The notes beneath the pieces are model-generated. The model was not told the origin of the DNA, searched no databases, and was given only the letters and a program-made list of their open reading frames with translations. DNA of 53,646 bases from Novosphingobium endophyticum (GTDB lineage: Bacteria > Pseudomonadota > Alphaproteobacteria > Sphingomonadales > Sphingomonadaceae), in the NCBI RefSeq assembly GCF_014640675.1, contig NZ_BMHK01000023.1, positions 286 through 53,931 of the forward strand. Reading direction: 5' to 3'. Positions 17,018-26,562 of the stretch are shown here, in pieces; position 1 is the first letter of the stretch, and each line of letters starts with the position of its first letter. A program made the position numbers and the translations under genes.

Positions 17018-18145
17018 CTATTCCGCCGCCTGCGCCTGCCCGGCTTCGGCCGCCTCGATCTCCGCCGCCTTGGCTTCCACCAGCGCGACGATGTGATCGA
17101 GCATATCCGCGCTCTGCACGTGATGATCGGTCACGCCCGAGAGGTAGACCATGTGCTTGCCGTTGCCGCCGCCGGTAATGCCAATGTCGGTCTCGCGCGC
17201 TTCGCCGGGGCCATTGACGACGCAGCCCAGTACCGAGAGCGAGAGCGGGGTCTTGATGTGCGAGAGACGGGCCTCCAGCGCCTCCACGGTGCGGATCACA
17301 TCGAAGCCCTGCCGCGCGCAGGACGGGCACGAGACCACGCGCACGCCGCGCGTCCTGAGGCCCAGCCCTTTCAAGATCTCGAAGCCGACGCGCACTTCCT
17401 CCTCGGGTTCGGCCGAGAGCGAGACGCGCAGGGTATCGCCGATACCCGCCCAGAGCAGATTGCCGATGCCGATCGCGCTCTTGACGGTGCCGCCGATCAG
17501 CCCGCCCGCCTCGGTGATGCCGAGGTGCAGCGGACAGTCCACCGCATCGGCCAGACCCTGATAGGCGGCGACCGCGAGGAATACGTCGCTGGCCTTCACC
17601 GCCACCTTGTATTCGTGGAAATCGTGGTCCTGCAGCAGCTTGATGTGATCGAGCGCGGATTCGACCAGAGCCTCGGGACAAGGCTCGCCGTACTTCTCCA
17701 GCAGATCGCGCTCGAGACTGCCGGCATTGACGCCGATGCGGATCGCGCAGCCATTGGCCTTGGCCGCGCGCACCACTTCGGCCACGCGCTCGTCCGAGCC
17801 GATATTGCCGGGATTGATCCGCAGGCAGGCCGCTCCCGCGTCGGCGGCTTCGAGCGCGCGCTTGTAGTGGAAATGGATGTCGGCGATCAGCGGCACCTGC
17901 GCGGCGCGCGCGATCTCGCGAAAAGCCGCCGTGCTCTCCACATCGGGGCACGAGACGCGAATCAGGTCGGCGCCGGCTTCCTCGCAGCGGCGGATCTGGT
18001 CGATCGTCGCCCTGGCGTCGGAGGTCGGCGTATTGGTCATGGTCTGCACGGTGATCGGCGCATCGCCGCCCACGGGCACATTGCCGACCATGATCTGGCG
18101 GCTCTTGCGGCGCTCGATATCGCGCCAGGGTCGAACTGAAGACAT
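17018..18145 (-). CDS. ispG: 4-hydroxy-3-methylbut-2-en-1-yl diphosphate synthase (flavodoxin), IspG/GcpE
   Basis: A 375-aa [4Fe-4S] enzyme of the MEP isoprenoid pathway that converts MEcPP to HMBPP. The cluster ligands are all visible: C273 and C276 in SCPSC, C308 in [10 protein letters not shown], and E315. The N-terminal TIM-barrel part reads [16 protein letters not shown] and DLIRVSCPD. The ATG at 18145 was chosen because the protein then begins [21 protein letters not shown], as in relatives; a long upstream extension in the same frame lies antisense to the neighbouring transporter gene and is not coding. It diverges from the transporter gene with an 88-bp gap. Confidence 0.97.
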   Translation of the reverse strand: MSSVRPWRDIERRKSRQIMVGNVPVGGDAPITVQTMTNTPTSDARATIDQIRRCEEAGADLIRVSCPDVESTAAFREIARAAQVPLIADIHFHYKRALEAADAGAACLRINPGNIGSDERVAEVVRAAKANGCAIRIGVNAGSLERDLLEKYGEPCPEALVESALDHIKLLQDHDFHEYKVAVKASDVFLAVAAYQGLADAVDCPLHLGITEAGGLIGGTVKSAIGIGNLLWAGIGDTLRVSLSAEPEEEVRVGFEILKGLGLRTRGVRVVSCPSCARQGFDVIRTVEALEARLSHIKTPLSLSVLGCVVNGPGEARETDIGITGGGNGKHMVYLSGVTDHHVQSADMLDHIVALVEAKAAEIEAAEAGQAQAAE

Positions 18146-18233
18146 GGACGCCCTATAGGCGCTCAGCGCGACGGTTTGAAGCCGGATTGCGCGCAGGCCT
18201 CCTGCGGCCTTTTGCCCGGGGGCGATTTGCGGC

Positions 18234-19256
18234 ATGCATTCGGCCATGCTTGAGGATTCCCAGACCGACGATTCCGAATCGGAGACCCTGCTGCTGTTCG
18301 GCCGCGTGCTCGACGGCCACGGAGGCGGCCGCGCGGTAAACTGGGACGAGGCCCGGGCGTGGCGGCCGGGCAAGCCGGGCGAAGTGCTCTGGGTGCATCT
18401 GTGCCGCAACCGGCCCGGCGCCGCCGAATGGCTGGACCGCTCTCTCGGCCTGCCCGAACCCACGGTCGAGCTGCTTACCGGCGAGGCCACCCGCCCGCGC
18501 GCCTTCCGCGAAGGCAACGCCATCGTCGCGACGCTGCGCGGGATCAACTTCAACCCCGGCGCCGAACCGGAGGACATGGTTTCGCTGCAGATCTGGTGCG
18601 ACGGGCGCCGGCTCGTCACGCTGCGGCGCCGGCCGCTCCAGACCCCGCACGCGATCATGTGTGACGTGGATGCGGGCCAGGGTCCGGTGGACGCCGGTGC
18701 CGTGATCACGTCGCTGATCGAGCACATGATCGCGCGCATGAACAGCTCGATCGTCGACATGAACGAAGTGATCGACGTGCTGGAGGACGCCGATCCGGGC
18801 AACGACCCGGAAGCCATGCTCGACAAGATCGCGACGATCCGCCGCAACTGCCTGGCACTCAAGCGCCACATGTCGCCCCAGCACGAAGCGCTGGAACGGA
18901 TCTCGCGCGACGCCCCGGACTGGTTCGAGGACCATGACAGGCGCGAGATTGCCGAGACCATCGACCGCCTGCGCCGCTATATCGACGACCTGGACATCAG
19001 CAAGGAAAGCGCCATGGTGCTGCAGGACGACCTGCGCGCCCGCGCCGTGGCCCGGTCGAACCGCACCAGCTATCTGTTGACGATCGTTGCCGCCATCTTC
19101 CTGCCGCTGACCTTCATCACCGGGCTGCTGGGCATCAATGTCGCCGGAATACCGGGTGCTGCCGATACAGACGCCTTCTGGATCGTCGTCGCCATGTGCG
19201 CCGGGATTCTCGTCATGCAGCTGGTCATGTTCTGGCGCTGGAAATGGTTCGGATAG
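18234..19256 (+). CDS. CorA-family transporter, ZntB-like
   Basis: A 340-aa protein with a large cytoplasmic N-terminal domain, a long helix (about 180-270) and two C-terminal membrane helices. The signature at the first helix end is [12 protein letters not shown] (GIN at about 300-302) rather than the GMN of Mg2+-transporting CorA. That GxN variant and the following GIPG match the ZntB branch, associated with zinc transport. Ion selectivity is inferred, not shown. A second in-frame ATG at 18246 is an alternative start. Confidence 0.87.
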   Translation: MHSAMLEDSQTDDSESETLLLFGRVLDGHGGGRAVNWDEARAWRPGKPGEVLWVHLCRNRPGAAEWLDRSLGLPEPTVELLTGEATRPRAFREGNAIVATLRGINFNPGAEPEDMVSLQIWCDGRRLVTLRRRPLQTPHAIMCDVDAGQGPVDAGAVITSLIEHMIARMNSSIVDMNEVIDVLEDADPGNDPEAMLDKIATIRRNCLALKRHMSPQHEALERISRDAPDWFEDHDRREIAETIDRLRRYIDDLDISKESAMVLQDDLRARAVARSNRTSYLLTIVAAIFLPLTFITGLLGINVAGIPGAADTDAFWIVVAMCAGILVMQLVMFWRWKWFG

Positions 19257-19257
19257 A

Positions 19258-19773
19258 TCAGGCCATCAGCCGGGCAAAAAGGCATTCCTCGTCGCGCTGC
19301 GCCCCGACCATGAAGTGAATGTCGGCGATCTTCCCGAACCCGTGGCGCGCGTAGAATTTCTGCGCGCCGAAATTACCGCTCCAGACCGAAAGCTGGACCT
19401 CGTCCGCGCCGAGATCGCGTGCCTCGTCCAGCGCCCAGCCCATCAACCGGGCGCCGATGCCCTGTCCGGTCGCGCCGGGATCGGTGTAGAGCTGCTTGAG
19501 TTCGATCACCTTGCGCCCGCGCGCATGTTCAGGCCAGCCGCAGTCCATCACAAGTTTGCAGAAGCCGAGCAGGTGATCGCCATCGACTGCCAGCATCACC
19601 CGCATCCGGGGGTCGGCGACCTCCTGCGCGACCCTCGCCGGGCTATGGTATTCGCCGAGGTACGCCGCCAGATCCTCGGGCCGATAAAGGTGGCCGAACT
19701 TCTCCGCGAAACTGCGAACACCCAGATCGGCGAGCGCCGGAGCATCGATCAGGGCGGCCGTCCTCAGTTCCAT
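19258..19773 (-). CDS. GNAT N-acetyltransferase
   Basis: A 171-aa acetyl-CoA-dependent acetyltransferase. The cofactor-binding motif A is LYTDPGATGQGIGARLMGWAL (Q/RxxGxG/A type), and the C-terminal part NFGAQKFYARHGF is the standard GNAT motif B. It is the last gene of the long minus-strand operon, starting 1 nt after the stop of the upstream GNAT gene, and it meets the ZntB-like gene tail to tail with 1 bp between. The substrate is unknown. Confidence 0.88.
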   Translation of the reverse strand: MELRTAALIDAPALADLGVRSFAEKFGHLYRPEDLAAYLGEYHSPARVAQEVADPRMRVMLAVDGDHLLGFCKLVMDCGWPEHARGRKVIELKQLYTDPGATGQGIGARLMGWALDEARDLGADEVQLSVWSGNFGAQKFYARHGFGKIADIHFMVGAQRDEECLFARLMA

Positions 19774-19774
19774 G

Positions 19775-20242
19775 CTACAGCTCGCGGGTCATGCACATCG
19801 AGAATTCGTCGGAAACGTAGTCACCGAAGGGCGGGCATTCGGTGAAGCCGTGCGCGCGATAGAGCCGCTGCGCGTCCGCGAATGCCTGGGGTCGCCCGGT
19901 TTCGAGGCTCACCCGCGAATAGCCGCGCTCGCGCGCCACGGCGAGCAGGTGGAGCAGGATCGCCTTGCCCACGCCCTTGCCGCGATACTCCGGCGCGGCG
20001 CGCATCGACTTGAGTTCGCCGTGGCCCTCGTCGAGGTGCTTGATCGCGCCGCAGCCGGCGAGACGTTCACCGTCCCACGCCGAGAAAAAGCTGACGTCGT
20101 CTTCGCGAAGGCGCTCCGCCGGCATGGCGTGGACCTTGCAGGCCGGCGACCACTTGTGCATCTCGTCGAGGTGCAACTGCAGCAGCGCCAGCACCTGCTC
20201 TCCGGCAAGGTCGTCCGGAACGATCCTCAGGTCCGCGATCAT
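19775..20242 (-). CDS. GNAT N-acetyltransferase
   Basis: A 155-aa acetyltransferase with motif A MRAAPEYRGKGVGKAILLHLL and motif B ADAQRLYRAHGF. It resembles the YsnE/MarR-associated single-domain GNATs. The start codon overlaps the RDD-protein stop by 4 nt (ATGA), so it is translationally coupled to the membrane-protein cluster upstream. The substrate is unknown, and co-transcription with that cluster may be incidental. Confidence 0.87.
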   Translation of the reverse strand: MIADLRIVPDDLAGEQVLALLQLHLDEMHKWSPACKVHAMPAERLREDDVSFFSAWDGERLAGCGAIKHLDEGHGELKSMRAAPEYRGKGVGKAILLHLLAVARERGYSRVSLETGRPQAFADAQRLYRAHGFTECPPFGDYVSDEFSMCMTREL

Positions 20243-21147
20243 CGCCTGTCTCCTGAAAACTTGTCGGCCTTGCGCCGGCCCATGCGCATGCCCGCTTCCA
20301 GCCGCGCGCGGAGCTGGGTGTAGTAATCCTCCAGGAAAGCGCGCTCGTCGTTCCAGCCGTCGCTGCGGCCGATCTTGGCGGCGATCGTCTGATAGACCGA
20401 TTCGATGGAATCGGGCCGCTTGTCGCGCAGGACGCGTTCGAGCGCCTGCAGCTCGTATTCGCCGTAGACGGACAGTTCGGCTTCATCGAACGTGTAGGCC
20501 GGCCGCTGCGCCAAGTTCGCCACCGACATCGCCGCCTCGAGCTTCTGGCGCGGGCGTTCGAGCACCCAGCTTCCCGCGATGATGTCGCCCGCGCGCAGCC
20601 CGTCGCGGTTGAACATCGGAAACAGCATGAAGATCAGGAACCAGCCCGTAGCCGCGAGCCATGCCGCGCCGCTGTCCGCTCCCGCCGAGGCGATGAACAC
20701 AATCGGCAGGAACAGTTCGATGTCGCGCAGCAGGTTGCGGGCGATCACCATCTCCGCGGTCAGCCGCCCGCCGTCGCGCGCGGCGATGCGGATGCCGGCA
20801 AGGCGCTTGCCCGGTGTCGCACCGCGCGGCCCCAGCTCGAAAAACAGGAAGTAGGCGTTGCGGAACAGGAACATGATGACGATCCACAGGATCACCAGAA
20901 ACTGCAACGCGTGGCCCGCCGCGCTCTTGCTGTCGACCTCGCGCAGCATCCCCGCGGTGCCACCGGCGATGTAGAGGAGCGCGAGAGTCGTACCGACGAT
21001 CAGCAGGACGATGAAGGTGAGGTCGAGCATCAGCGCCCCGGCCCGCGCGCCCCGGCTGGCGACCGTTACCGGAACGGCAATTCCTTCCGGCGTGACGAGA
21101 ATGCGCTCGCGCGAGGAACGGCGCAGGCGATTCGGGAGCGCGCTCAT
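20239..21147 (-). CDS. RDD-family membrane protein
   Basis: A 302-aa protein. The N-terminal RDD domain begins RILVTPEGIAVPVTVASRGARAGALMLD and holds several membrane helices (LDLTFIVLLIVGTTLALLYIA; LQFLVILWIVIMFLFRNAYFL; a further pair around residues 145-180). The family signature GATPGKRLAGIRI is at about 112-124. A soluble C-terminal region (about 205-302) is charged and helical. It overlaps the SpoIIM-like gene by 4 nt upstream and a GNAT gene by 4 nt downstream. RDD proteins accompany MoxR/DUF58 clusters; the molecular function is not established. Confidence 0.88.
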   Translation of the reverse strand: MSALPNRLRRSSRERILVTPEGIAVPVTVASRGARAGALMLDLTFIVLLIVGTTLALLYIAGGTAGMLREVDSKSAAGHALQFLVILWIVIMFLFRNAYFLFFELGPRGATPGKRLAGIRIAARDGGRLTAEMVIARNLLRDIELFLPIVFIASAGADSGAAWLAATGWFLIFMLFPMFNRDGLRAGDIIAGSWVLERPRQKLEAAMSVANLAQRPAYTFDEAELSVYGEYELQALERVLRDKRPDSIESVYQTIAAKIGRSDGWNDERAFLEDYYTQLRARLEAGMRMGRRKADKFSGDRR

Positions 21148-22181
21148 CCGGCATGGTCCCGGCCGGAGCGGCCCTGATTGCCGCGAAACGCGAAGAAATA
21201 GGCAAGCCAGGCCGCCAGCATGAAACCGCCGATCGCGAACCTGCCCGGCGTCTGGTCGACCAGCTGGCGGGCAAAGCCTTCGAGCAGGGCGGCGACGATC
21301 AGCATCAGCACGACACCCGTCATCACCAGCGCCGCGCGCCGTCCGGCCTCGGCGGTCGATTGCAGCACCGGCTTTTGCCCCGGAAAGGCGAGCGAGCGCC
21401 CGATATGCAGGCCCGCGGCGCCGGCCAGCAGGATCGCAAACAGTTCAGTGGTGCCGTGAACCGCCAGCCACCCCGCAAAGTCCGTCGCCAGCCCGGCGCC
21501 GTGGAAAAGCCACAACATGGCGCCGAGCGAGGCCATGTTGTGCACCAACAGCAGCAGCGATGGCACGCCCAGGGCAAAGCCCAGCGCGAAGGCGAGGATC
21601 GAAACCTGCGCATTGTTGCTGAAGAGCTGCGCGGCAAAGACGCTCATGCCGTTCTGCCCGGAATTGCCGAAAATGGTCGATCGCAGCGCCTCCGCCGTCG
21701 CGCCGGGCACACGTTCGCCGCTCATTCCGCCGGGGACGAGCGCGTAGAACCATTCGGGATCGTTCGCGACCAGCAGCCAGCCCACCACGGTTCCCGCCAC
21801 CATCACCGCAAGGGCAATGAGGATATCGAACCAGATCGCCCGCACCGCCGCGCTCCAGCCGCCGCCCAGGAAACCGCGGAACCACTCCCACAGGCTGGTG
21901 CGCGGCCCGTAGACGACGAACCACGCGCGCTGCACCAGCGATTCGAGATAGGCCAGCGTCGCCGCGTCGAGCGAGGTTTCCCGCGCGATGGAAAGGCTGG
22001 AGGCGACCGTGCGATAGAGCCCCGGAAGCGCCAGCAAGTCCTCGTCCGAAATGCGCCTGAGCCGCCCTTTCTCCATGCGCGTGACGATGGCTTCGAGCCG
22101 CTGCCAGTCGGATTCGCGTTCGAGGCGGAACCGGTCCGAACGCAGCGCGGCGCTTTCTATGGCGCTGAAGCTGGCAGTCAT
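21144..22181 (-). CDS. Stage II sporulation protein M-like membrane protein (DUF95)
   Basis: A 345-aa polytopic protein of the SpoIIM superfamily, although these bacteria do not sporulate. The soluble N-terminal helical part (1-100) contains LPGLYRTVASSLSIARE. It is followed by about five membrane helices. The SpoIIM-like core reads FSNNAQVSILAFALGFALGVPSLLLLVHN, then the HGTTELFAILLAGAAGLHIG segment. Start and stop overlap both neighbours by 4 nt. Spo-IIM homologues are regular members of MoxR/DUF58/RDD operons, and that context is the best clue to its role. Confidence 0.88.
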   Translation of the reverse strand: MTASFSAIESAALRSDRFRLERESDWQRLEAIVTRMEKGRLRRISDEDLLALPGLYRTVASSLSIARETSLDAATLAYLESLVQRAWFVVYGPRTSLWEWFRGFLGGGWSAAVRAIWFDILIALAVMVAGTVVGWLLVANDPEWFYALVPGGMSGERVPGATAEALRSTIFGNSGQNGMSVFAAQLFSNNAQVSILAFALGFALGVPSLLLLVHNMASLGAMLWLFHGAGLATDFAGWLAVHGTTELFAILLAGAAGLHIGRSLAFPGQKPVLQSTAEAGRRAALVMTGVVLMLIVAALLEGFARQLVDQTPGRFAIGGFMLAAWLAYFFAFRGNQGRSGRDHAG

Positions 22182-23506
22182 CCGATCGCTCCGGTGCGCT
22201 TGATGGCGAGGTAGGCGTCGAGCAGGCGCGTGCCGATCTGATCGAACGGCGCCTCGACCACATCGACGCCGATCTGCTGCAGGCGCCGAGTGACGAGCGC
22301 GCGCTGGCGCAGCAGGAGATCGGCGGAGACCGCCATCGACAGCGTTTCGAGATCGCCGGGTTGCTCGGCCGAGATTTGCTCCAGCTCCTCGTCCTCCATC
22401 GTCACGAAGAGGACGACGTGGCGCGAAACGAGGCGGCCGATGCTCTCGATCATCAGTTCGGCGCTGGTCGGGTCGGAAAAGTCGCTGAACACCACGATCA
22501 GCGAGCGTCGCTGCAGACGATTGGCCAGCGTTGCCAGCGCCAGCGTGAAATTGGGCTCCTCCGCGCGGTATTCGAGCCCGGCGGCGGCGCGTTGCAGGCG
22601 GTGAAAATCACGCGGCGCGGCGATGAAGGGCGTCGATACCTCGGGGTGCGAGGCGAAGCCGAACAATGCCACCCGGTCCCCGCCCTTGAGCGCGACATAG
22701 GCCGTGGCAAGCGCCGACGAGACCGCGCGGTCGAGCCGGGGCATGCCCGCGATCGGCTCGCACATCGCCTGGCCGCAATCGAAAGCGAAAACGATCTGGT
22801 TGTTGCGCTCGGTCTCGTATTCCTTGGCATAGAGATGGGCGTGGCGAGCCGAGGCTTTCCAGTCGATGCGGCGGCGGTCCATTCCCGGCTCGTACTCGGC
22901 AAGCGATTCGAACTGCGTGCCCTCCCCCCGGATGCGCCGGGCGATGAGACCGTATTGCGCGTCCTTGAGGAAGGTCTGCAGCGCCGGCGAACGCACGGCG
23001 GCGATGTTCGGCCAGACGCGCACTTCTTCGCCAAGATCGCCGACCAGTTGCCGCGCGCCGAGGCCGAGCGGCCCGGTCCAACGCAACCAGGCACGCGTGA
23101 CGCGCCCGGTGCCGCGCCGCGAGGGGCGGAACGGGCTGGCCGCGCGCCATTCGCCCTCGCCGCGTTCCAGGCGGAACGTGCAGCGTCCGCCCGGCACAAG
23201 TCGGGGATCGCATTCCAAGGCAATCTCCACGCCCGAAGGCCATCCCGCCCCCAGCGCGGCCTGCGCGGTGAACCGCGCCTCCGCCCCCACTTCGACATCG
23301 CCCGGAACGGCGACCTGCAAATCATCCAGCCGCCCCGCCAGCAGCGCGTCGACGAATATGAGCGCCAGCACGGCGAGCCCCAGCAGCGGCGCGGCGACCC
23401 ATGCGTCCGGCCGCGTCGCCCCGATCACCAGCGCGGCCGGCGCCGCCAGCACCAGCAGCACAGCGGCGCGCGTGGTCGGAACGATCGGGGATAGACGGGT
23501 GCCCAT
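22178..23506 (-). CDS. DUF58 protein (von Willebrand A-like, MoxR partner)
   Basis: A 442-aa protein with two N-terminal membrane helices (about 14-56), then a beta-rich segment, then the DUF58 core EYEPGMDRRRIDWKASAR (about 204-221), then a vWA-like domain from about 237. The usual vWA metal site DxSxS is replaced by D243-C-G-Q-A, so metal-ion-dependent adhesion is doubtful; alphaproteobacterial DUF58 proteins often have such degenerate sites. It lies 3 nt downstream of the moxR-type ATPase gene and overlaps the SpoIIM-like gene by 4 nt. DUF58 proteins are thought to be targets or adaptors of MoxR ATPases. Confidence 0.9.
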   Translation of the reverse strand: MGTRLSPIVPTTRAAVLLVLAAPAALVIGATRPDAWVAAPLLGLAVLALIFVDALLAGRLDDLQVAVPGDVEVGAEARFTAQAALGAGWPSGVEIALECDPRLVPGGRCTFRLERGEGEWRAASPFRPSRRGTGRVTRAWLRWTGPLGLGARQLVGDLGEEVRVWPNIAAVRSPALQTFLKDAQYGLIARRIRGEGTQFESLAEYEPGMDRRRIDWKASARHAHLYAKEYETERNNQIVFAFDCGQAMCEPIAGMPRLDRAVSSALATAYVALKGGDRVALFGFASHPEVSTPFIAAPRDFHRLQRAAAGLEYRAEEPNFTLALATLANRLQRRSLIVVFSDFSDPTSAELMIESIGRLVSRHVVLFVTMEDEELEQISAEQPGDLETLSMAVSADLLLRQRALVTRRLQQIGVDVVEAPFDQIGTRLLDAYLAIKRTGAIG

Positions 23507-23509
23507 CAG

Positions 23510-24484
23510 TCAGCGCGGCGCCTCCGTCTGCTCCACGAGCTGCGCGACCAGCGCCTCGACCTGCTTGCCCTCGATTTCCGCCGCCGGGCTCAGCAGCAGG
23601 CGGTGGCGAAGCACGGCGGTGGCGAGTGCCTTGACGTCGTCGGGCACGACGTAATCGCGCCCGTCCAGCGCGGCGCGGGCGCGCGCGGCGCCGGCGAGCA
23701 ATACCGCCGCGCGCGGGCTGGCGCCGCAGGACAGATCGGGGCTCTCCCGCGTCGCGCGCACAATCCGCACGACGTAGTCGGTCACGCTCTCGGCCAGCGT
23801 CACGGCCGCCACTGCGCGCGCGGCGGCATCGAGCATCCGGGGCGAGGCCACGGCTTCGATACCGAGATCCGCCGGCGACGGCGCCCCGCGATTCGCGCCG
23901 TAGCGGCCAACGATGCGCATCTCCTCCTCGATGCTGGGGTAGTCGACCAGCAACTTGAACAGGAACCGGTCGAGCTGCGCCTCGGGCAGCGGATAGACGC
24001 CCTGGCTCTCGATCGGGTTCTGCGTCGCGACCACCATGAACTGCGCGGACAGCGGGTGCGCCGAACCGTCGAGCGTGACGCGGCGTTCCTGCATGGCCTC
24101 CAACAGAGCCGCCTGGGTCTTGGGCGGAGTGCGGTTGATTTCGTCGGCGAGCAGCAGGTCGCAGAAGATCGGGCCGTGAGTCAGCGTGAACTGGCTGGTC
24201 TGGAAGTTGAACAGGTTGGACCCGAGAATGTCGCCCGGCATCAGGTCGGGCGTAAACTGGATGCGCCCGAAATCGAGCCCGAGCGTTGCCGCAAAGCACT
24301 GCGCGAGGAAGGTCTTTGCGGTTCCCGGCGGTCCTTCGAGCAGCACATGCCCGCGCGCCATCAGCGCGATCAGCAGGTGCTCGACGGTCCCGGTCTGGCC
24401 GATGATGGCCTTGGCAACCTCACCGCGTATGGCATCGGCGAGCGTCGCGACGTCGGTCAGGCTGAGGGTATCGGATTGGGTCAT
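23510..24484 (-). CDS. MoxR-family AAA+ ATPase
   Basis: A 324-aa AAA+ ATPase. It has Walker A GPPGTAKT (51-58), Walker B LLADEINR (about 112-118), a sensor-1 region VVATQNP and a C-terminal lid domain. MoxR ATPases act as chaperones that assemble or activate membrane or metal-containing complexes, usually through vWA partners, here the adjacent DUF58 protein. Its ATG overlaps the DUF4350 stop by 4 nt. The genetic context (DUF4129, DUF4350, DUF58, SpoIIM, RDD) is a recurrent but poorly understood module. Confidence 0.94.
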   Translation of the reverse strand: MTQSDTLSLTDVATLADAIRGEVAKAIIGQTGTVEHLLIALMARGHVLLEGPPGTAKTFLAQCFAATLGLDFGRIQFTPDLMPGDILGSNLFNFQTSQFTLTHGPIFCDLLLADEINRTPPKTQAALLEAMQERRVTLDGSAHPLSAQFMVVATQNPIESQGVYPLPEAQLDRFLFKLLVDYPSIEEEMRIVGRYGANRGAPSPADLGIEAVASPRMLDAAARAVAAVTLAESVTDYVVRIVRATRESPDLSCGASPRAAVLLAGAARARAALDGRDYVVPDDVKALATAVLRHRLLLSPAAEIEGKQVEALVAQLVEQTEAPR

Positions 24485-25803
24485 CGGGCAAGCATCCTTT
24501 CGAGCGCGTGGAGATCGCGCGCGGCTTTCAGGAGATCGTGGGGTTTGCGCGCCTGCCGGAGGCGCGCGACAATCATCGAAAAGGGTTCGGCGTCCGGATC
24601 GCGCGATGCGAGCGCGCGGTCGATCGCGGCCTCGGCATGCGCCGTATCGAGATGGCGCGGCAGCCCCAGCCCCCGCGCCAGCCGTTCGCGCGCGCGGTCG
24701 CTGTAGGGGCCGGCCATCAGATGCAGACGCCCGCTACGCCGGAGGAAGCTTCCCGCGTTGGCGACCAGCGCGCGCTTTCCGAAAGCAATGGCGCGTGCGC
24801 TCGCGAGCGGCGGGCCGAAGCGCAGGAACGCGCGCCAACCGACGATCAGCGCCGCCAGCAGCAGGCACAGGGTCGCCGCCAGGAACGGCGGCGTGAAAGC
24901 CAGCGTGAGCAGATTGTCCGTCTGGCCAAAACCGTTCAGCGTCATGTCGAAGATGACAGGCTCCCCGGCCCCGATCCCGCTGGCGCGCACCAGCTTCTCG
25001 GCCAGACGCGCGCTTTCCAGGCTGGCCATGCCATAATTGTCGAGCAGGTCGGGCTCGAAAACGATGATCAGCGGGTAGAGATCCTCGTCCTCGATCTCGG
25101 TCTGCATCGGCTCGACCGCCAGATCCTCGAGCATGGGATAATGCCCGCCATCGTCAAGCAGCGCCGCCAGAATGCGCCCGTCCGGCCCGGCGACCAGCGG
25201 GGCCAGGCGATCGCCCTTGCCGGAAAGCACCTGCTCGCGTGCGGGCAGAGTGCCGGTCAGCCCCATGCCGTGCCAGCGGGCCGGCGACCCTTCCTTCCCC
25301 ACGGGCTCGATGCTGACGCTGACATCGTCCAGAAAGCCCGGCCAGTTCGGTCCCATCGCTCCGACAATGCGGACCCAGCCCTTCTTCGCCCCGGTCTGCT
25401 CGCGCGCGGGCGGCGCGGCCATCCACTTCGGCGTTATGACCATGGTCGCCCCGGTATAGCGCCTCGCGCTGACGATCTTCTCGATAGCCTCGCCATCGGC
25501 ATGGGCCGGCGGGGTCAGGACCAGCAGTCCCGGCTTGTCGAGCGCGCCTTCGTTCTTCGCCTTGCGCACCGGGAAGCCGCGCCGCTCCAGGTAATCGGCC
25601 ATCGCCGCATAGCCGTTGAGGCCCTTGCCCCCGGCGTGGGCCTGGCCATCGTTTGTCGAGCCGATGCCGTTGCCGGTCCCGATCATCCACAGCAGCGCCA
25701 CGAACAGCAAGACGCCGATCAGGACGATCGCCAGCACCGCCCGCCGCGAGAAGGGATTGGCGCCAACGGGGATGGCGACGGCGGGAATGGCGGCGGCGGT
25801 CAC
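24481..25803 (-). CDS. DUF4350 membrane protein
   Basis: A 440-aa protein with a membrane helix near the N-terminus ([17 protein letters not shown], about 22-40), a large probably extracytoplasmic domain, and a second helix at about 300-320 ([17 protein letters not shown]). The segment [20 protein letters not shown] followed by a VLTPP motif is typical of DUF4350, which resembles glutamine-amidotransferase-like/GATase folds in related families. The GTG start at 25803 overlaps the DUF4129 stop (GTGA); an upstream in-frame start would lie inside that gene. It is the second gene of the eight-gene operon. Confidence 0.85.
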   Translation of the reverse strand: MTAAAIPAVAIPVGANPFSRRAVLAIVLIGVLLFVALLWMIGTGNGIGSTNDGQAHAGGKGLNGYAAMADYLERRGFPVRKAKNEGALDKPGLLVLTPPAHADGEAIEKIVSARRYTGATMVITPKWMAAPPAREQTGAKKGWVRIVGAMGPNWPGFLDDVSVSIEPVGKEGSPARWHGMGLTGTLPAREQVLSGKGDRLAPLVAGPDGRILAALLDDGGHYPMLEDLAVEPMQTEIEDEDLYPLIIVFEPDLLDNYGMASLESARLAEKLVRASGIGAGEPVIFDMTLNGFGQTDNLLTLAFTPPFLAATLCLLLAALIVGWRAFLRFGPPLASARAIAFGKRALVANAGSFLRRSGRLHLMAGPYSDRARERLARGLGLPRHLDTAHAEAAIDRALASRDPDAEPFSMIVARLRQARKPHDLLKAARDLHALERMLAR

Positions 25804-26465
25804 GCGCGCAGCTCGATGCGGGCGAAGTCCGCGTAGGCGGCACGGGCAACGGCCCAATCCCGGGCGTCGAGATCGCGCAGCGCGAAAAGGCATCGCTCCA
25901 CGCGCTCGGCAATCGCCCCGAAAGCACGGCGTCCGCCCTCCGGCAGCATCGGCAGCACCGCGATCTCCCGCGCGGTGTTTGCGGGAATCAGCCAGTCGGG
26001 CCGGGCATCGCTTATCTGACGGACGCTGCGCCGGAGCAGGAGATGCACCGCCTCGCCGAAACGCCCTTCGGCCGCGAGCCGGTCAGCATCCTCCAGCAGG
26101 GCAGCCGCATCGGCCCTGCTGGGAGTCCAGACTTCTGCCCCGGCCGCCTCGCCCCGGTTGCGCCACTTGTCGAGCAGCGGCTCGAGCAGGCGCCAGAGCA
26201 CGAAAAGCACCAGCAATGCCGCAAGCCCTATCAGCACATACTGGAATATCGGCCAGGACATCCCGAGCAACCGCCCGATAGGCTCGAATATCGCCTCCAG
26301 CGCCCTGCCGAGCACGCGCAGCCAGTCCGGCACCGCCGGCATCTCGACCTTGACCGGCGGGAGCGGCTTGTACTGGATGTCGGCGGCCGCGCGAACGGTC
26401 TCCCAGTCGCTCGCAGCGTCCCGGGCGGCAGTTGCACCCGCAATCTGAGCCCCACCAACCGTCAC
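25800..26465 (-). CDS. DUF4129 membrane protein
   Basis: A 221-aa protein with one central membrane helix (WPIFQYVLIGLAALLVLFVLW, about 70-90) and a cytoplasmic C-terminal helical domain (DADRLAAEGRFGEAVHLLLRRSVRQISDARPDWL), the hallmark of DUF4129. The GTG at 26465 is the first in-frame start that does not enter pheA; its ribosome binding site is weak, so the start is uncertain. It heads the operon with DUF4350, MoxR, DUF58, SpoIIM-like, RDD and two GNAT genes. Domains of this type also occur fused to transglutaminases. Confidence 0.8.
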   Translation of the reverse strand: MTVGGAQIAGATAARDAASDWETVRAAADIQYKPLPPVKVEMPAVPDWLRVLGRALEAIFEPIGRLLGMSWPIFQYVLIGLAALLVLFVLWRLLEPLLDKWRNRGEAAGAEVWTPSRADAAALLEDADRLAAEGRFGEAVHLLLRRSVRQISDARPDWLIPANTAREIAVLPMLPEGGRRAFGAIAERVERCLFALRDLDARDWAVARAAYADFARIELRA

Positions 26466-26562
26466 GCCGGCCTGATTGGCATGCCGCGCTGGCCCGCGCA
26501 AGCGGGTGGCGCGATGAATGTCTTGTAATCCTTGCGGTAAATCCGAAGGATCAGCATCCCCC

